Assembly: GCF_019455385.1 (NCBI RefSeq)
Contig: NZ_JACOFR010000005.1
Coordinates: forward strand, 295,519-359,518
Reading direction: 5' to 3'
From: Bradyrhizobium sp. BR 10289
GTDB lineage: Bacteria > Pseudomonadota > Alphaproteobacteria > Rhizobiales > Xanthobacteraceae
Length of the DNA: 64,000 nt
Below are positions 41,459 to 49,671 of the stretch, in pieces. Position 1 is the stretch's first letter. Every line of letters begins with the position of its first letter. A program made the position numbers and the translations under genes. The notes under the pieces are model-generated. The model saw only the letters and a program-made list of their open reading frames with translations, did no database searches and had not been told where the DNA came from.

Positions 41459-42652
41459 CTAGATAATTCGGGCGGCCGTCAAGCTTGCGATCTCCTCTGC
41501 CTCAAAGCCGAACTCTTTGAGTACTTCCTGTGTCTGCTCGCCGAACTCAGGTGGCGGCGCCACCATTCGGCTCGGCGTGCGTGACAGCGTCACGGGCTGG
41601 CCGAGCAAACGGATGTGACGGCCCTCATCGTTGGGCACGTCCTGGGCGATGCCGAGATGCCTAACCTGAGCGTCCTCGAACATCTGGTCGATGGTGTAGA
41701 TCGGCCCGCAGGGTACGCCTGCCTCGTTAAGTTCGCGAACCCAAGTTTCGGTCGATTTTGTCACGGTGCGCCGCTCGATTTCGGTATGGAGCGCGTCGCG
41801 GTTTTTCGAGCGCGCCGGCGCAGTCGCGTAGTCGGGATTGGATAGCAGCTCCGGCGCGCCGATGGCTAGGGCGCAGCGCTCCCAGATCCGGCCGCCTGTG
41901 GTGGCGATGTTGATGTAGCTGTCGGAAGTCTTAAACACGCCGGTTGGGATGCTGGTCGGGTGGTTGTTGCCAGCCTGCTTGGCGATCTCCTTCTCCATCA
42001 GCCAGCGAGCGGCCTGGAAGTCGAGCATGAAGATCTGGGCCTGGAGCAGCGAGGTCTGCACCCATTGGCCCTTGCCTGAGACCTCCCGCTCGAGCAGCGC
42101 GGTGAGGATGCCCATAGCGCAGAACAGGCCCGCGGTGAGGTCGGCGACGGGAATGCCGACCCGCATTGGGCCGCCGCCGGGCGCGCCGGTGATCGACATC
42201 AGGCCCCCCATGCCTTGCGCGATCTGATCGAAGCCCGGCCGCTTGTGATAGGGGCCGTCCTGGCCGAAGCCGGAGATGCTGCCATAGACGATGCGCGGAT
42301 TGATCGCCGCGAGGCTGTCATAGTCGATGCGGAGCTTCTTCTTCACGTCGGGCCGGAAGTTCTCGACCACGACGTCGGCCTTGGCGGCGAGGCGCTTGAA
42401 TAATGCAAGCCCGCGCTCGTCCTTCAGGTTCAGCGTCATGGCCCGCTTGTTGCGGTGCAAATTCTGGAAGTCGGAACCGCGCCGCGGCCCGCCTGGCTGC
42501 TCGCCGCCGGCATCCTCGGTCAGCGCGTCGATCTTAATGACGTTGGCGCCCCAATCGGCGAGCTGCCGCACGCAGGTCGGTCCGGAGCGGACACGGGTCA
42601 GATCGAGTACGGTGAAGCGCGAAAGGGCTTCGGAGGCACGCGGGAAGGGCAT
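41459..42652 (-). CDS. CoA transferase family III (CaiB/BaiF type)
   Basis: 397 aa. Landmarks: FTVLDLTRVRSGPTCVRQLADWGANVIKID, HRNKRAMTLNLKDERG, VVVENFRPDVKKKLRIDYDSL, IVYGSISGFGQDGPYHKRPGFDQIAQGMGGLM. The catalytic Asp should be near residue 167 (RPGFDQIAQ). Such enzymes move CoA between formyl-, oxalyl-, carnityl- or similar acids. The start (MPFPRASEALSRF) follows a GGAG site; an in-frame upstream start adds 20 residues without homology. High GC content unlike the flanking ORFan DNA. Confidence 0.88.
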   Translation of the reverse strand: MPFPRASEALSRFTVLDLTRVRSGPTCVRQLADWGANVIKIDALTEDAGGEQPGGPRRGSDFQNLHRNKRAMTLNLKDERGLALFKRLAAKADVVVENFRPDVKKKLRIDYDSLAAINPRIVYGSISGFGQDGPYHKRPGFDQIAQGMGGLMSITGAPGGGPMRVGIPVADLTAGLFCAMGILTALLEREVSGKGQWVQTSLLQAQIFMLDFQAARWLMEKEIAKQAGNNHPTSIPTGVFKTSDSYINIATTGGRIWERCALAIGAPELLSNPDYATAPARSKNRDALHTEIERRTVTKSTETWVRELNEAGVPCGPIYTIDQMFEDAQVRHLGIAQDVPNDEGRHIRLLGQPVTLSRTPSRMVAPPPEFGEQTQEVLKEFGFEAEEIASLTAARII

Positions 42653-42898
42653 CGTGAAAGGCTCCGGAACAGACTGCTTGAGCTTAGCATATCGATCGAA
42701 AGGGAGCGGCAAAGGTCTGCTAGCGTTGGTTTACACTGAAAGCGCCTAGACCTCTCGCCAGCAGGGGCAATGATGTAGATGACCGTTGATTCCTGGATGC
42801 GAAGGTATTCCGACCCTTGAGCTAGGTGGAACTGACTCGCTTGTCCGGGAACAAGAATACCAAAGAACAGCCGTGATGGTCTCGCCTAACCACACCTT

Positions 42899-43060
42899 TT
42901 ATTGGAACGACTTGGTTGGGAGACCCCGCTGAATAGGCTTGCAGGCTCCTACAACGGCATGCAGCGAGCCAGCGCGACAGGTTGCCAATTGGAAATCCGA
43001 CACGATCCCGATGACAACGTTGGCCAGGGCCAAAGCAGCGATGAGGCCGATCCAGTTCAT
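42899..43060 (-). CDS. 53-aa small membrane protein
   Basis: MNWIGLIAALALANVVIGIV is an N-terminal TM helix, followed by SDFQLATCRAGSLHAVVGAC and a basic tail. Ribosome site weak. Function unknown. Confidence 0.35.
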   Translation of the reverse strand: MNWIGLIAALALANVVIGIVSDFQLATCRAGSLHAVVGACKPIQRGLPTKSFQ

Positions 43061-43330
43061 TTTATGAGAATACTTGATGTGCTCCGCCGGACCAGGACAG
43101 TGTTCTGTCGGCGGAGCCAGCCGTCAGCTAGATGAGGTTGATGGCAACGAACCCTAGTTCCGGTCATTGTAGCAGTTCTCGGAATGAGCTGTACGCTTGG
43201 AGAGGGGGTGGAATTCTATATTCTGGATGTTTATATTCCGGCAATCTGCTTGGATCGCGTTCGTGGCAATGTGCATAAGACTGCCGTGTTGGCTAATCGG
43301 CACCGCATTCCCACCGGAGTATTGAGACTT

Positions 43331-43444
43331 ATGATCGCGCTCGTAATAGGTGGGATTCTACTAGGGTTCATGCTTTTACTTGCCATTCTTTCGCTCACTG
43401 CGACTGCGAAGATCTTTAGGTTTCGAGATGGTGGCGTGGATTGA
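43331..43444 (+). CDS. 37-aa single-TM miniprotein
   Basis: MIALVIGGILLGFMLLLAIL then a short charged end (KIFRFRDGGVD). A GGAG lies 12 bases upstream. Just upstream of a second small membrane protein on the same strand. Confidence 0.4.
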   Translation: MIALVIGGILLGFMLLLAILSLTATAKIFRFRDGGVD

Positions 43445-43480
43445 AGCGCTTTGAGATAGCCTGCCAGTGGCGAGATACGC

Positions 43481-43678
43481 ATGAGCTTCTTGCTTTTGAC
43501 GATTTGGTCGGTCGTTGTGGCGGTGTATTGCTACCGCATTGGCTTTGCCAACGGGCAGTTCCAGGGGATGACGCAGATGTCAGAACTCTGGCCTGTTGAT
43601 GTGAGTAAGGACGGCTCGCCTGGAGGGTCCGGACCCGCCAGGAAAGCTCTTGGGGTGAGACGCGATGCGGGACAGTGA
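43481..43678 (+). CDS. 65-aa small membrane protein
   Basis: MSFLLLTIWSVVVAVYCYRI is one N-terminal TM helix, followed by a polar, Gly/Ser-rich tail with SPGGSGPARKALGVRR. It lies 36 bp after a 37-aa TM protein, possibly co-transcribed. Confidence 0.45.
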   Translation: MSFLLLTIWSVVVAVYCYRIGFANGQFQGMTQMSELWPVDVSKDGSPGGSGPARKALGVRRDAGQ

Positions 43679-43798
43679 CGCTCTCGTTGCGCGCGCCGAA
43701 ATAGCTTTCAAAGGCTAAATAGCCCTTGAACGGAAGGTGTTGGGTAGTTAGTGCCGCGGCCTTGCGGTGCAGCAGAGTGCCTGAGACGCGAGCCGAGT

Positions 43799-43965
43799 TT
43801 ACAGCTTCCGCGGGCGCAATCCGAACTCCTTCAGCACGTCCTCCGGCTGGTTGACCTGCGCGCGCCGAAAATCTTCTTCATTGCATAGTACGGCCCACAT
43901 GAGCTCCCGGACCCAGCTCTTGTCGACTTCATCACCATGCGCTTCTCGGCTTCGGCCCCTCCCCA
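43799..43965 (-). pseudogene. C-terminal scrap of a CoA transferase family III gene
   Basis: The minus-strand reading gives RMVMKST, then after a frameshift SWVRELMWAVLCNEEDFRRA, QVNQPEDVLKEFGLRPRKL and a stop. Compare the intact CoA transferase 1.2 kb away: RRTVTKSTETWVRELNEAGV ... FEDAQVRHL ... QEVLKEFGFEAEE. An internal deletion and a shift are evident; only the tail of the gene survives. Confidence 0.65.
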
Positions 43966-44033
43966 TCAGCCAACGCAGCGTGAACTTCGAGCATTTCAGA
44001 GCAGAGCGGGCGGCAGTCGGCTGGGGAGTGACG

Positions 44034-44219
44034 TTAGCGGGCCTTTCGCTTAAACCATTTCTTCGGTAGGCCGAGCAAGTATGCTCGACGCCTGAGGTCC
44101 TCAGGGGGGCGGCCTAGCGCGTCAACGATAGAACCCAGCTCGGCGCCGGAACCCACAAGAGCGCGAAATAGATCATCTTCCCGTTTTGTCCAGGGCGAGC
44201 GCTTTTTGTCGATCGACAT
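44034..44219 (-). CDS. Small HTH-like protein (window HTH family, member 6)
   Basis: 61 aa: SIDKKRSPWTKREDDLFRAL, VGSGAELGSIVDALGRPPED, LRRRAYLLGLPKKWFKRKAR. A single Myb/SANT-like trihelix with the conserved Trp and acidic run, and a strongly basic end. Its C terminus matches the fragment at 29522. Probably binds DNA. Confidence 0.6.
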   Translation of the reverse strand: MSIDKKRSPWTKREDDLFRALVGSGAELGSIVDALGRPPEDLRRRAYLLGLPKKWFKRKAR

Positions 44220-44320
44220 CTGAGGTAGCTAGGGCGCAGCCGGTAGCACACGCGTTCGATCCGAAGCATTGCACAAGTTACACCTCGGTTGAGATATGCT
44301 CTGGCAAAGCATCGGATAGT

Positions 44321-44575
44321 TTACCGTCGACCGGCCAAGTGGGCGATGTATTCCAACTCTCTAGCCTTAATCTCCCCAAGTAGACCATGACAATTATCAC
44401 GCCCGCGGGCGCTTGCCTCAACGCACTGCTCGTACGTGGCAATGGCCTGCAGGTACCGCGTTCTGGATTCCTCCCTCGCATCTTTGCAAGCAGCGAGAAC
44501 CACTAGGGGGGCGATTGCAATGAGGTGAGCACGTCTAAACAATTGAGTTCTCGAATAAATGGAATGAGGTGCCAC
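44321..44575 (-). CDS. Small lipoprotein-like hypothetical protein
   Basis: 84 aa. Basic start, then hydrophobic AHLIAIAPLVVLAAC with a possible lipobox (LAAC), then a helical part RTRYLQAIATYEQCVEASARG and IKARELEYIAHLAGRR. The start is GTG; a nearer start before the signal segment is possible. Function unknown. Confidence 0.5.
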   Translation of the reverse strand: MAPHSIYSRTQLFRRAHLIAIAPLVVLAACKDAREESRTRYLQAIATYEQCVEASARGRDNCHGLLGEIKARELEYIAHLAGRR

Positions 44576-45059
44576 TTGGGGGACATTATCGTGGCTCAGT
44601 TACGATACGATTACGTAGACAAGTACACCGAAACAACCGCTACAATACTGGGGCGGGGTCTTCTTTTTCCGAAGCAAGCGCTGGCCCGACCAACCAGGGC
44701 TAAGCAACCGACTTTGGGCATATTCTAGAGGTCCTCAAGCCTTTTCAACGATCCTTTTCGTAAAGCTTCGGCAAGCGGCAGTACGCGCTAGCGTTGCTTG
44801 CTGGTGTCTGGTATCATGATACTAGTCTGGGGGGCTAGTTCGGCGAACAATTGCGACGATGGCGCGTCTTTGAGGTGGCCTGCGAGCTGGAACTCCACGA
44901 ACCCAGCTTGTTAGCTTGGCGGCATCAGCTTGCTCTGGTGGGGGACTTAATAGCGGTTTAAAGCCTGATAGCGCTTGACCATCAGTAAGCCGCACTATTA
45001 ATCAACCCCAAATCGCTGCCAACTAGCTCATGTGCCGATCGAAAAATTTGGCGGGAATG
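44576..45059. other. Leader region of the polysaccharide island
   Basis: No convincing gene; one 67-codon plus frame has no recognisable motif. The DNA becomes clearly AT-richer here and remains so through most of the following genes. A promoter for the plus-strand sugar genes should be in this stretch, but I could not single one out. Confidence 0.4.
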
Positions 45060-46094
45060 ATGTTCGAGAACAAAGTATTGCTGATAACGGGCGGAACGGG
45101 TTCCTTTGGAAGTGCTGTTCTAAGGCGGCTTGTTAACTCCGGTCTTCGCGAAATTCGGATCTTTAGTAGAGACGAGAAGAAACAGGACGATATGCGTCGT
45201 CGCTATTCGGACCCGAAGCTGCGGTTTTACATCGGAGACGTTCGCGAGAGGCACAGCATCGCGGCGGCGATGCGTGGCGTGGATTACTGCTTTCACGCAG
45301 CGGCACTGAAGCAGGTGCCCTCATGTGAATTTTATCCCATGGAGGCAGTACGGACGAACGTGCTCGGGACTGAAAACGTCCTTGAGGCCGCGATCTCTGC
45401 CGGCGTAAAGCGAATCGTATGTCTAAGTACTGACAAAGCCGTGTACCCGATCAACGCAATGGGGATATCGAAGGCGTTGATGGAGAAGGTGATGGTTGCA
45501 ACGTCGCGCAATCTGGAAGGAACGCCGACCGTAATTTGCGGGACTCGTTATGGAAATGTAATGGCCTCTCGCGGCTCAGTTATTCCGTTGTTTGTCGATC
45601 AGGTGCGTAAGGGCCAGGCAGTTACTGTTACGGATCCTAATATGACCAGGTTCATGATGACTCTCGAGGAGTCAGTCGAGCTGGTCCTATATGCGTTTCG
45701 GCACGGCGGAAATGGTGAGATATTTGTTCAAAAAGCACCTGCCGCAACTATCGCTGTGCTGGTCGAGTCATTGCTGACGTTGATGAATAAACCTGATTAT
45801 CCGGTCAAGGAGATTGGTACCCGGCATGGAGAAAAGTTGTACGAAACTTTGCTGAGCCGCGAGGAAATGGCTGCAGCCGAGGATCTTGGAAATTACTACC
45901 GCCTACCTCCTGATGCCCGTGATCTCAATTACGAGAAGTTCTTCGAACAAGGCGAAAAGCGCATTAGCAAGAGTTGTGAGTTCAACTCACATAACACGAC
46001 CCGATTAGGGGTCTCAGAAATGAAAGAGTTGTTGCTGCGACTTGAATTCATTCGGGCTGTGCTGCGCGGTGACCCTGCTCCGCACGACATCTGA
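45060..46094 (+). CDS. UDP-GlcNAc 4,6-dehydratase/5-epimerase (CapE/WbjB/FnlA type)
   Basis: 344 aa short-chain dehydrogenase. It opens MFENKVLLITGGTGSFGSAV (nucleotide-binding GGTGSFG). Next come IFSRDEKKQDDMRRRY and VDYCFHAAALKQVPSCEFYPMEAV, typical of this sub-family, with catalytic region LSTDKAVYPINAMGISKALMEK (TDKA and a shifted MxxxK in place of YxxxK). It converts UDP-GlcNAc to a 4-keto-6-deoxy-L-arabino sugar, the first step to UDP-L-FucNAc or UDP-L-QuiNAc. The start is the third of several ATGs, chosen by family alignment and a GGCGGGA site. First of three pathway genes in a row. Confidence 0.88.
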   Translation: MFENKVLLITGGTGSFGSAVLRRLVNSGLREIRIFSRDEKKQDDMRRRYSDPKLRFYIGDVRERHSIAAAMRGVDYCFHAAALKQVPSCEFYPMEAVRTNVLGTENVLEAAISAGVKRIVCLSTDKAVYPINAMGISKALMEKVMVATSRNLEGTPTVICGTRYGNVMASRGSVIPLFVDQVRKGQAVTVTDPNMTRFMMTLEESVELVLYAFRHGGNGEIFVQKAPAATIAVLVESLLTLMNKPDYPVKEIGTRHGEKLYETLLSREEMAAAEDLGNYYRLPPDARDLNYEKFFEQGEKRISKSCEFNSHNTTRLGVSEMKELLLRLEFIRAVLRGDPAPHDI

Positions 46095-46109
46095 AACGAG
46101 GGACTAGCT

Positions 46110-47240
46110 TTGAAAAAATTGAAAGTCGTGACCGTAGTCGGTACGCGTCCGGAAATCATTCGTTTGTCGCGTATTATCGCTCGCTTGGATGAATTCTGCG
46201 AGCACATTCTAGTTCATACTGGTCAAAATTACGATTATGAGTTGAACCAGGTTTTCTTTGAAGATCTTGGGATCAGGAAACCTGATCGCTTCCTGGAAAG
46301 TGCCGGCGCGGGCCCAATTCAAACAATAAGCAACGTTCTAATAGCGTCTGACAGAATCTTTGAAGCAGAAAAGCCTGAAGCGGTGCTTGTGCTTGGAGAT
46401 ACCAATAGCTGTCTTGGTGTAATTGCCGCAAAGCGCAGACGCATTCCCATCTTCCACATGGAGGCAGGAAATCGCTGCTTTGACCAACGCGTGCCCGAGG
46501 AAATCAATCGGCGCATCGTTGACCATACCGCCGATGTCAATCTGACCTACAGTGATATTGCTCGCGAATATCTACTTCGCGAGGGACTGCCGCCAGATCT
46601 AATAATAAAGACAGGTAGTCCTATGTTGGAGGTCTTGGAATTCTATCGTGAACGCATCGAAAGTTCAGACGTACTACGGCGATTTAAGCTCACACCTGAC
46701 CAATATTTTGTCGTTAGTGCCCACCGCGAAGAGAACGTTGACTCTCACCGCCAGTTGCAGAAGTTCCTCGATGTCTTGAATGCGCTCGCAAGCGACCATG
46801 GCCTGCCAATCATCGTCTCAACTCACCCGCGCACAAAAAAACGTCTCGCTGATGCCCGCGCGGAACTTAGTAATTTGGTGCGGCTCGAAAAGCCCCTTGG
46901 GTTCACCGACTATGTGAAACTTCAAACGTCATCTCGGGCTGTATTATCGGACAGCGGTACCATCACAGAGGAGGCTTCAGTCCTCAATTTTCCTGCGCTA
47001 AATCTCCGGGAAACTCATGAGCGGCCGGAGGGCATGGAAGAGGGCGCAGTGATGTTGGTCGGACTCGACATCGATCGGGTTCGGCAGGGGCTCGCGATCC
47101 TAACCAAGCAACCGCGAGGAAGCGATCGCAGTCTGCGACTGGTCTCCGACTACGACGTGATGAACGTATCCGACAAGGTGGTAAGGATCGTTCACAGCTA
47201 CACGGATTACGTTCGGCGCGTGATCTGGAGGGAGTACTGA
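46110..47240 (+). CDS. UDP-N-acetyl-aminosugar 2-epimerase (WecB/CapG/WbjD type)
   Basis: 376 aa, starting at TTG with a GAGGG site. Epimerase landmarks: KVVTVVGTRPEIIRLSRII, ILVHTGQNYDYELNQVFFEDL, VLVLGDTNSCLG, HMEAGNRCFDQRVPEEINRRIVDH, VVSAHREENVD and LSDSGTITEEASVLNFPAL. It inverts C2 of a UDP-HexNAc. Beside a CapE-like dehydratase and an RmlD-like reductase it should give the final UDP-L-6-deoxy-HexNAc rather than UDP-ManNAc. Confidence 0.88.
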   Translation: MKKLKVVTVVGTRPEIIRLSRIIARLDEFCEHILVHTGQNYDYELNQVFFEDLGIRKPDRFLESAGAGPIQTISNVLIASDRIFEAEKPEAVLVLGDTNSCLGVIAAKRRRIPIFHMEAGNRCFDQRVPEEINRRIVDHTADVNLTYSDIAREYLLREGLPPDLIIKTGSPMLEVLEFYRERIESSDVLRRFKLTPDQYFVVSAHREENVDSHRQLQKFLDVLNALASDHGLPIIVSTHPRTKKRLADARAELSNLVRLEKPLGFTDYVKLQTSSRAVLSDSGTITEEASVLNFPALNLRETHERPEGMEEGAVMLVGLDIDRVRQGLAILTKQPRGSDRSLRLVSDYDVMNVSDKVVRIVHSYTDYVRRVIWREY

Positions 47241-47289
47241 CAGGGGTACCCCCTCTCTTTCGTATTTGTCACCTTTAGGAAACAGACGC

Positions 47290-48138
47290 ATGAAGATTCT
47301 CGTGCTGGGCGCCAGTGGGATGCTGGGCCACACGTTATTTAACTACTTGGGCCGCAATGCAGCCTTTCAAGTGTTTGGAACCTGTAGAAGCAGACCGGCC
47401 GGGTGGTCCTCGCATTGCCCCTTGATCGAGAACGTCTCGGCACAAGATACGAAGTCTTGGCGTAATGTGATATCCGATTTATGCCCCGAGCTTGTGATAA
47501 ATTGCATAGGTGTCATCAAGCAGTTAGATCAAGCAAAAGATCCGGTCATCTCAATCAAAACGAATGCGCTTTTTCCGCACGAATTATTCCTGGTTTGTCG
47601 CGGTATAGGCGCGCGTGTGATCCATTTCTCTACCGATTGCGTATTCTCGGGTAGCAAAGGGAACTACGTAGAGTCCGATATCCCCGATCCAATCGATCTC
47701 TACGGGCGGACAAAGCTCCTGGGTGAAATCGAGCAGTCGGGCGCCCTAACGCTACGCACTTCCATTATAGGACATGGCATCCACCCGAACAGCAGCCTGA
47801 TCGACTGGTTTTTAGCGCAGCAACGTACGGTACCGGGCTATGTACGTGCAATCTACACGGGGCTACCAACTATCGAGGTGGCTCGAGTTGTGCAGGATTT
47901 TGTTGTTCCTCATCCTGACCTAAACGGACTCTATCATTTAGGCTCAGAAGCGATCACAAAATTTGACCTGCTTAAGGCGGTTGCGGCAGCATATGAAAAG
48001 GATATCGAAATTGTACCGGACGAGAATGTAGCGATTGATCGATCCCTCGATTCGAAAAGATTCCAGAACGCGACTGGATACCGCCCACCGAATTGGCCAA
48101 GTCTGGTGACGGCAATGCGAGAACATCGTAGGTGGTAG
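47290..48138 (+). CDS. RmlD-like dTDP/UDP-4-keto-6-deoxysugar reductase
   Basis: 282 aa. MKILVLGASGMLGHTLFNYL is the NAD(P)-binding start; then PELVINCIGVIKQLD, TDCVFSGSKGNYVESDIPDPIDLYGRTKLLGE (catalytic YGRTK) and LRTSIIGH. It is an RmlD fold without the C-terminal cupin domain present in CapF/WbjC. This is the arrangement of WbvR-type enzymes, which make UDP-L-RhaNAc on the way to UDP-L-QuiNAc. The ATG follows AGGAAA; upstream codons lack homology. Confidence 0.85.
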   Translation: MKILVLGASGMLGHTLFNYLGRNAAFQVFGTCRSRPAGWSSHCPLIENVSAQDTKSWRNVISDLCPELVINCIGVIKQLDQAKDPVISIKTNALFPHELFLVCRGIGARVIHFSTDCVFSGSKGNYVESDIPDPIDLYGRTKLLGEIEQSGALTLRTSIIGHGIHPNSSLIDWFLAQQRTVPGYVRAIYTGLPTIEVARVVQDFVVPHPDLNGLYHLGSEAITKFDLLKAVAAAYEKDIEIVPDENVAIDRSLDSKRFQNATGYRPPNWPSLVTAMREHRRW

Positions 48139-48279
48139 CTACGCTGTTCGATCAATCGCGGGAAATGCTCAGCCAAACCATATCTCTGGCACTTCCATGG
48201 CGATGCCGATCAATGCTATCTTCACCGCCGCCGTCATCTCATTCGCTGCCACTTGGTTTCGAGCTGAAGTACGGGTTCT

Positions 48280-49446
48280 TCACGGACGGCTGCTCAGTTG
48301 CGCGAAAAGGCTAGGCGCGGCCGCGTCCCGGAACTCGGCATCACGTCGCCATAACAAGGAGAAGTACAAGAGTACGATCCAAATCGCGCCGCCGGCGACC
48401 GCTCCCAAGCCAATTCCAGAGCGAAGTTCGTATCCCGTGAACCGAGCAGTAGCATGGGCGGGATTGCTTTCCGCATTTGCATACGCCTTTTGATCGGAGG
48501 CCAAATCCGAAACTGCAATATCTGCTGCGATTTGTTGCGGTACCTCAGTAGATCGGGATCTCAGGTCTCTTGCTTCAGTGAGGCTCTTGTCAAGCGCTAT
48601 CAAAGGATCGGGTTCTGACCCGAAGATGGAAGCCAGTCTGCTCGCGAATGATCGTAGTGTCTCTAAGCGCTTGATTTCATCCTCGGTTTTCTTCAGTTCC
48701 TCTCGCTCTTGAATACGTTGAGATTGGAGGCCGACCAACTGCTGCGCCGCGGGCAGGAAAGCCGAACCGTTCACCTGGACTTGGATCGAACTCCTGGCGA
48801 TATCAGTGCTCGAAAGTTCGGATTTATCGGCATCGCGCAACTTCGTCATTTCAACGATGCTTCTGTCGAGTGATGCGATTTGCGCCTTGCGCCGAAGAGC
48901 TTCGGCGTCAAGCTGGCTGAGACGTGCATCAACGTCTCCCCATTCCCGCCGATGGCGCTCGAGCGCATTTTGAATGAACGCGGCTGGCACGAACGATATC
49001 GCTAGCTCCGCTATTTTCTCAGCTTCTTCGGAAGATTTCGCCCTTGCCGAGACGCGCAATTTGAAAGCTCCAGCGCTCTTGGAAATGTCCCTAGCTAGCT
49101 CATCCGGAACGTCTCGAATCGTTGCACGCGATACACCGAATTCATGCTGAATTTTGACTGGATCGCCGGCCCCTTGCGCGAGCTGGGCTAAAAACAACTG
49201 AGCTTCGGCAGAACCGCTTAAGTTCTTCGTACGGGCGAACTGGGCGAAAAAGAGCGCGGAGCTTAGTTTTGCTTCGGCATCCTTGTAAGCGCTGTACGCG
49301 GTGGCTGGTGGGAGGTCTATCGGCAAAGTAATCTCAGCCGAAAAAGCGCGGCCAAACACCTGCGCTGCAACGCCACCTGCTATCGCACCGAACACAACAA
49401 GGGGCACGAAAACCGCCAAGCGCAAGAACTGTAAATTTGCCTTCAT
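48280..49446 (-). CDS. Chain-length-determinant-like (Wzz/PCP) membrane protein
   Basis: 388 aa. One TM helix near the N terminus (FLRLAVFVPLVVFGAIAGGVAA) and one near the C terminus (GIGLGAVAGGAIWIVLLYFSLLW) enclose a long periplasmic part. That part has a coiled coil around residues 165-290 (SQLDAEALRRKAQIASLDRS, REELKKTEDEIKRLETLRSF). This is the topology of polysaccharide co-polymerases that set chain length. Sequence motifs of classic Wzz are weak, so the call rests on topology and context. Confidence 0.65.
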   Translation of the reverse strand: MKANLQFLRLAVFVPLVVFGAIAGGVAAQVFGRAFSAEITLPIDLPPATAYSAYKDAEAKLSSALFFAQFARTKNLSGSAEAQLFLAQLAQGAGDPVKIQHEFGVSRATIRDVPDELARDISKSAGAFKLRVSARAKSSEEAEKIAELAISFVPAAFIQNALERHRREWGDVDARLSQLDAEALRRKAQIASLDRSIVEMTKLRDADKSELSSTDIARSSIQVQVNGSAFLPAAQQLVGLQSQRIQEREELKKTEDEIKRLETLRSFASRLASIFGSEPDPLIALDKSLTEARDLRSRSTEVPQQIAADIAVSDLASDQKAYANAESNPAHATARFTGYELRSGIGLGAVAGGAIWIVLLYFSLLWRRDAEFRDAAAPSLFAQLSSRP

Positions 49447-49671
49447 TCAAGCTTTCCTGTCATGGAGAACAACTAAAGGTTTTCTCGGACCACAACCCGA
49501 AGGCCAAGATCGGAGTCGGGACAGTAGCGCATCAGGTGCTGGTCAAAGTACTTCTGTATGGCCAATTTGTGCTCTGCCGGAGAGCTGCGAAAGCAGCAAA
49601 CCCCGCGCCCCAGATACCGAAAGGTCAATGTGTTGTCACGTCTTGATCTAAACGTGGGACCTTGACCGCGT

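Noticed and set aside
42902..43135. 77-codon plus-strand frame
   Set aside because: It lies antisense to a more protein-like small membrane ORF and has no recognisable motif.
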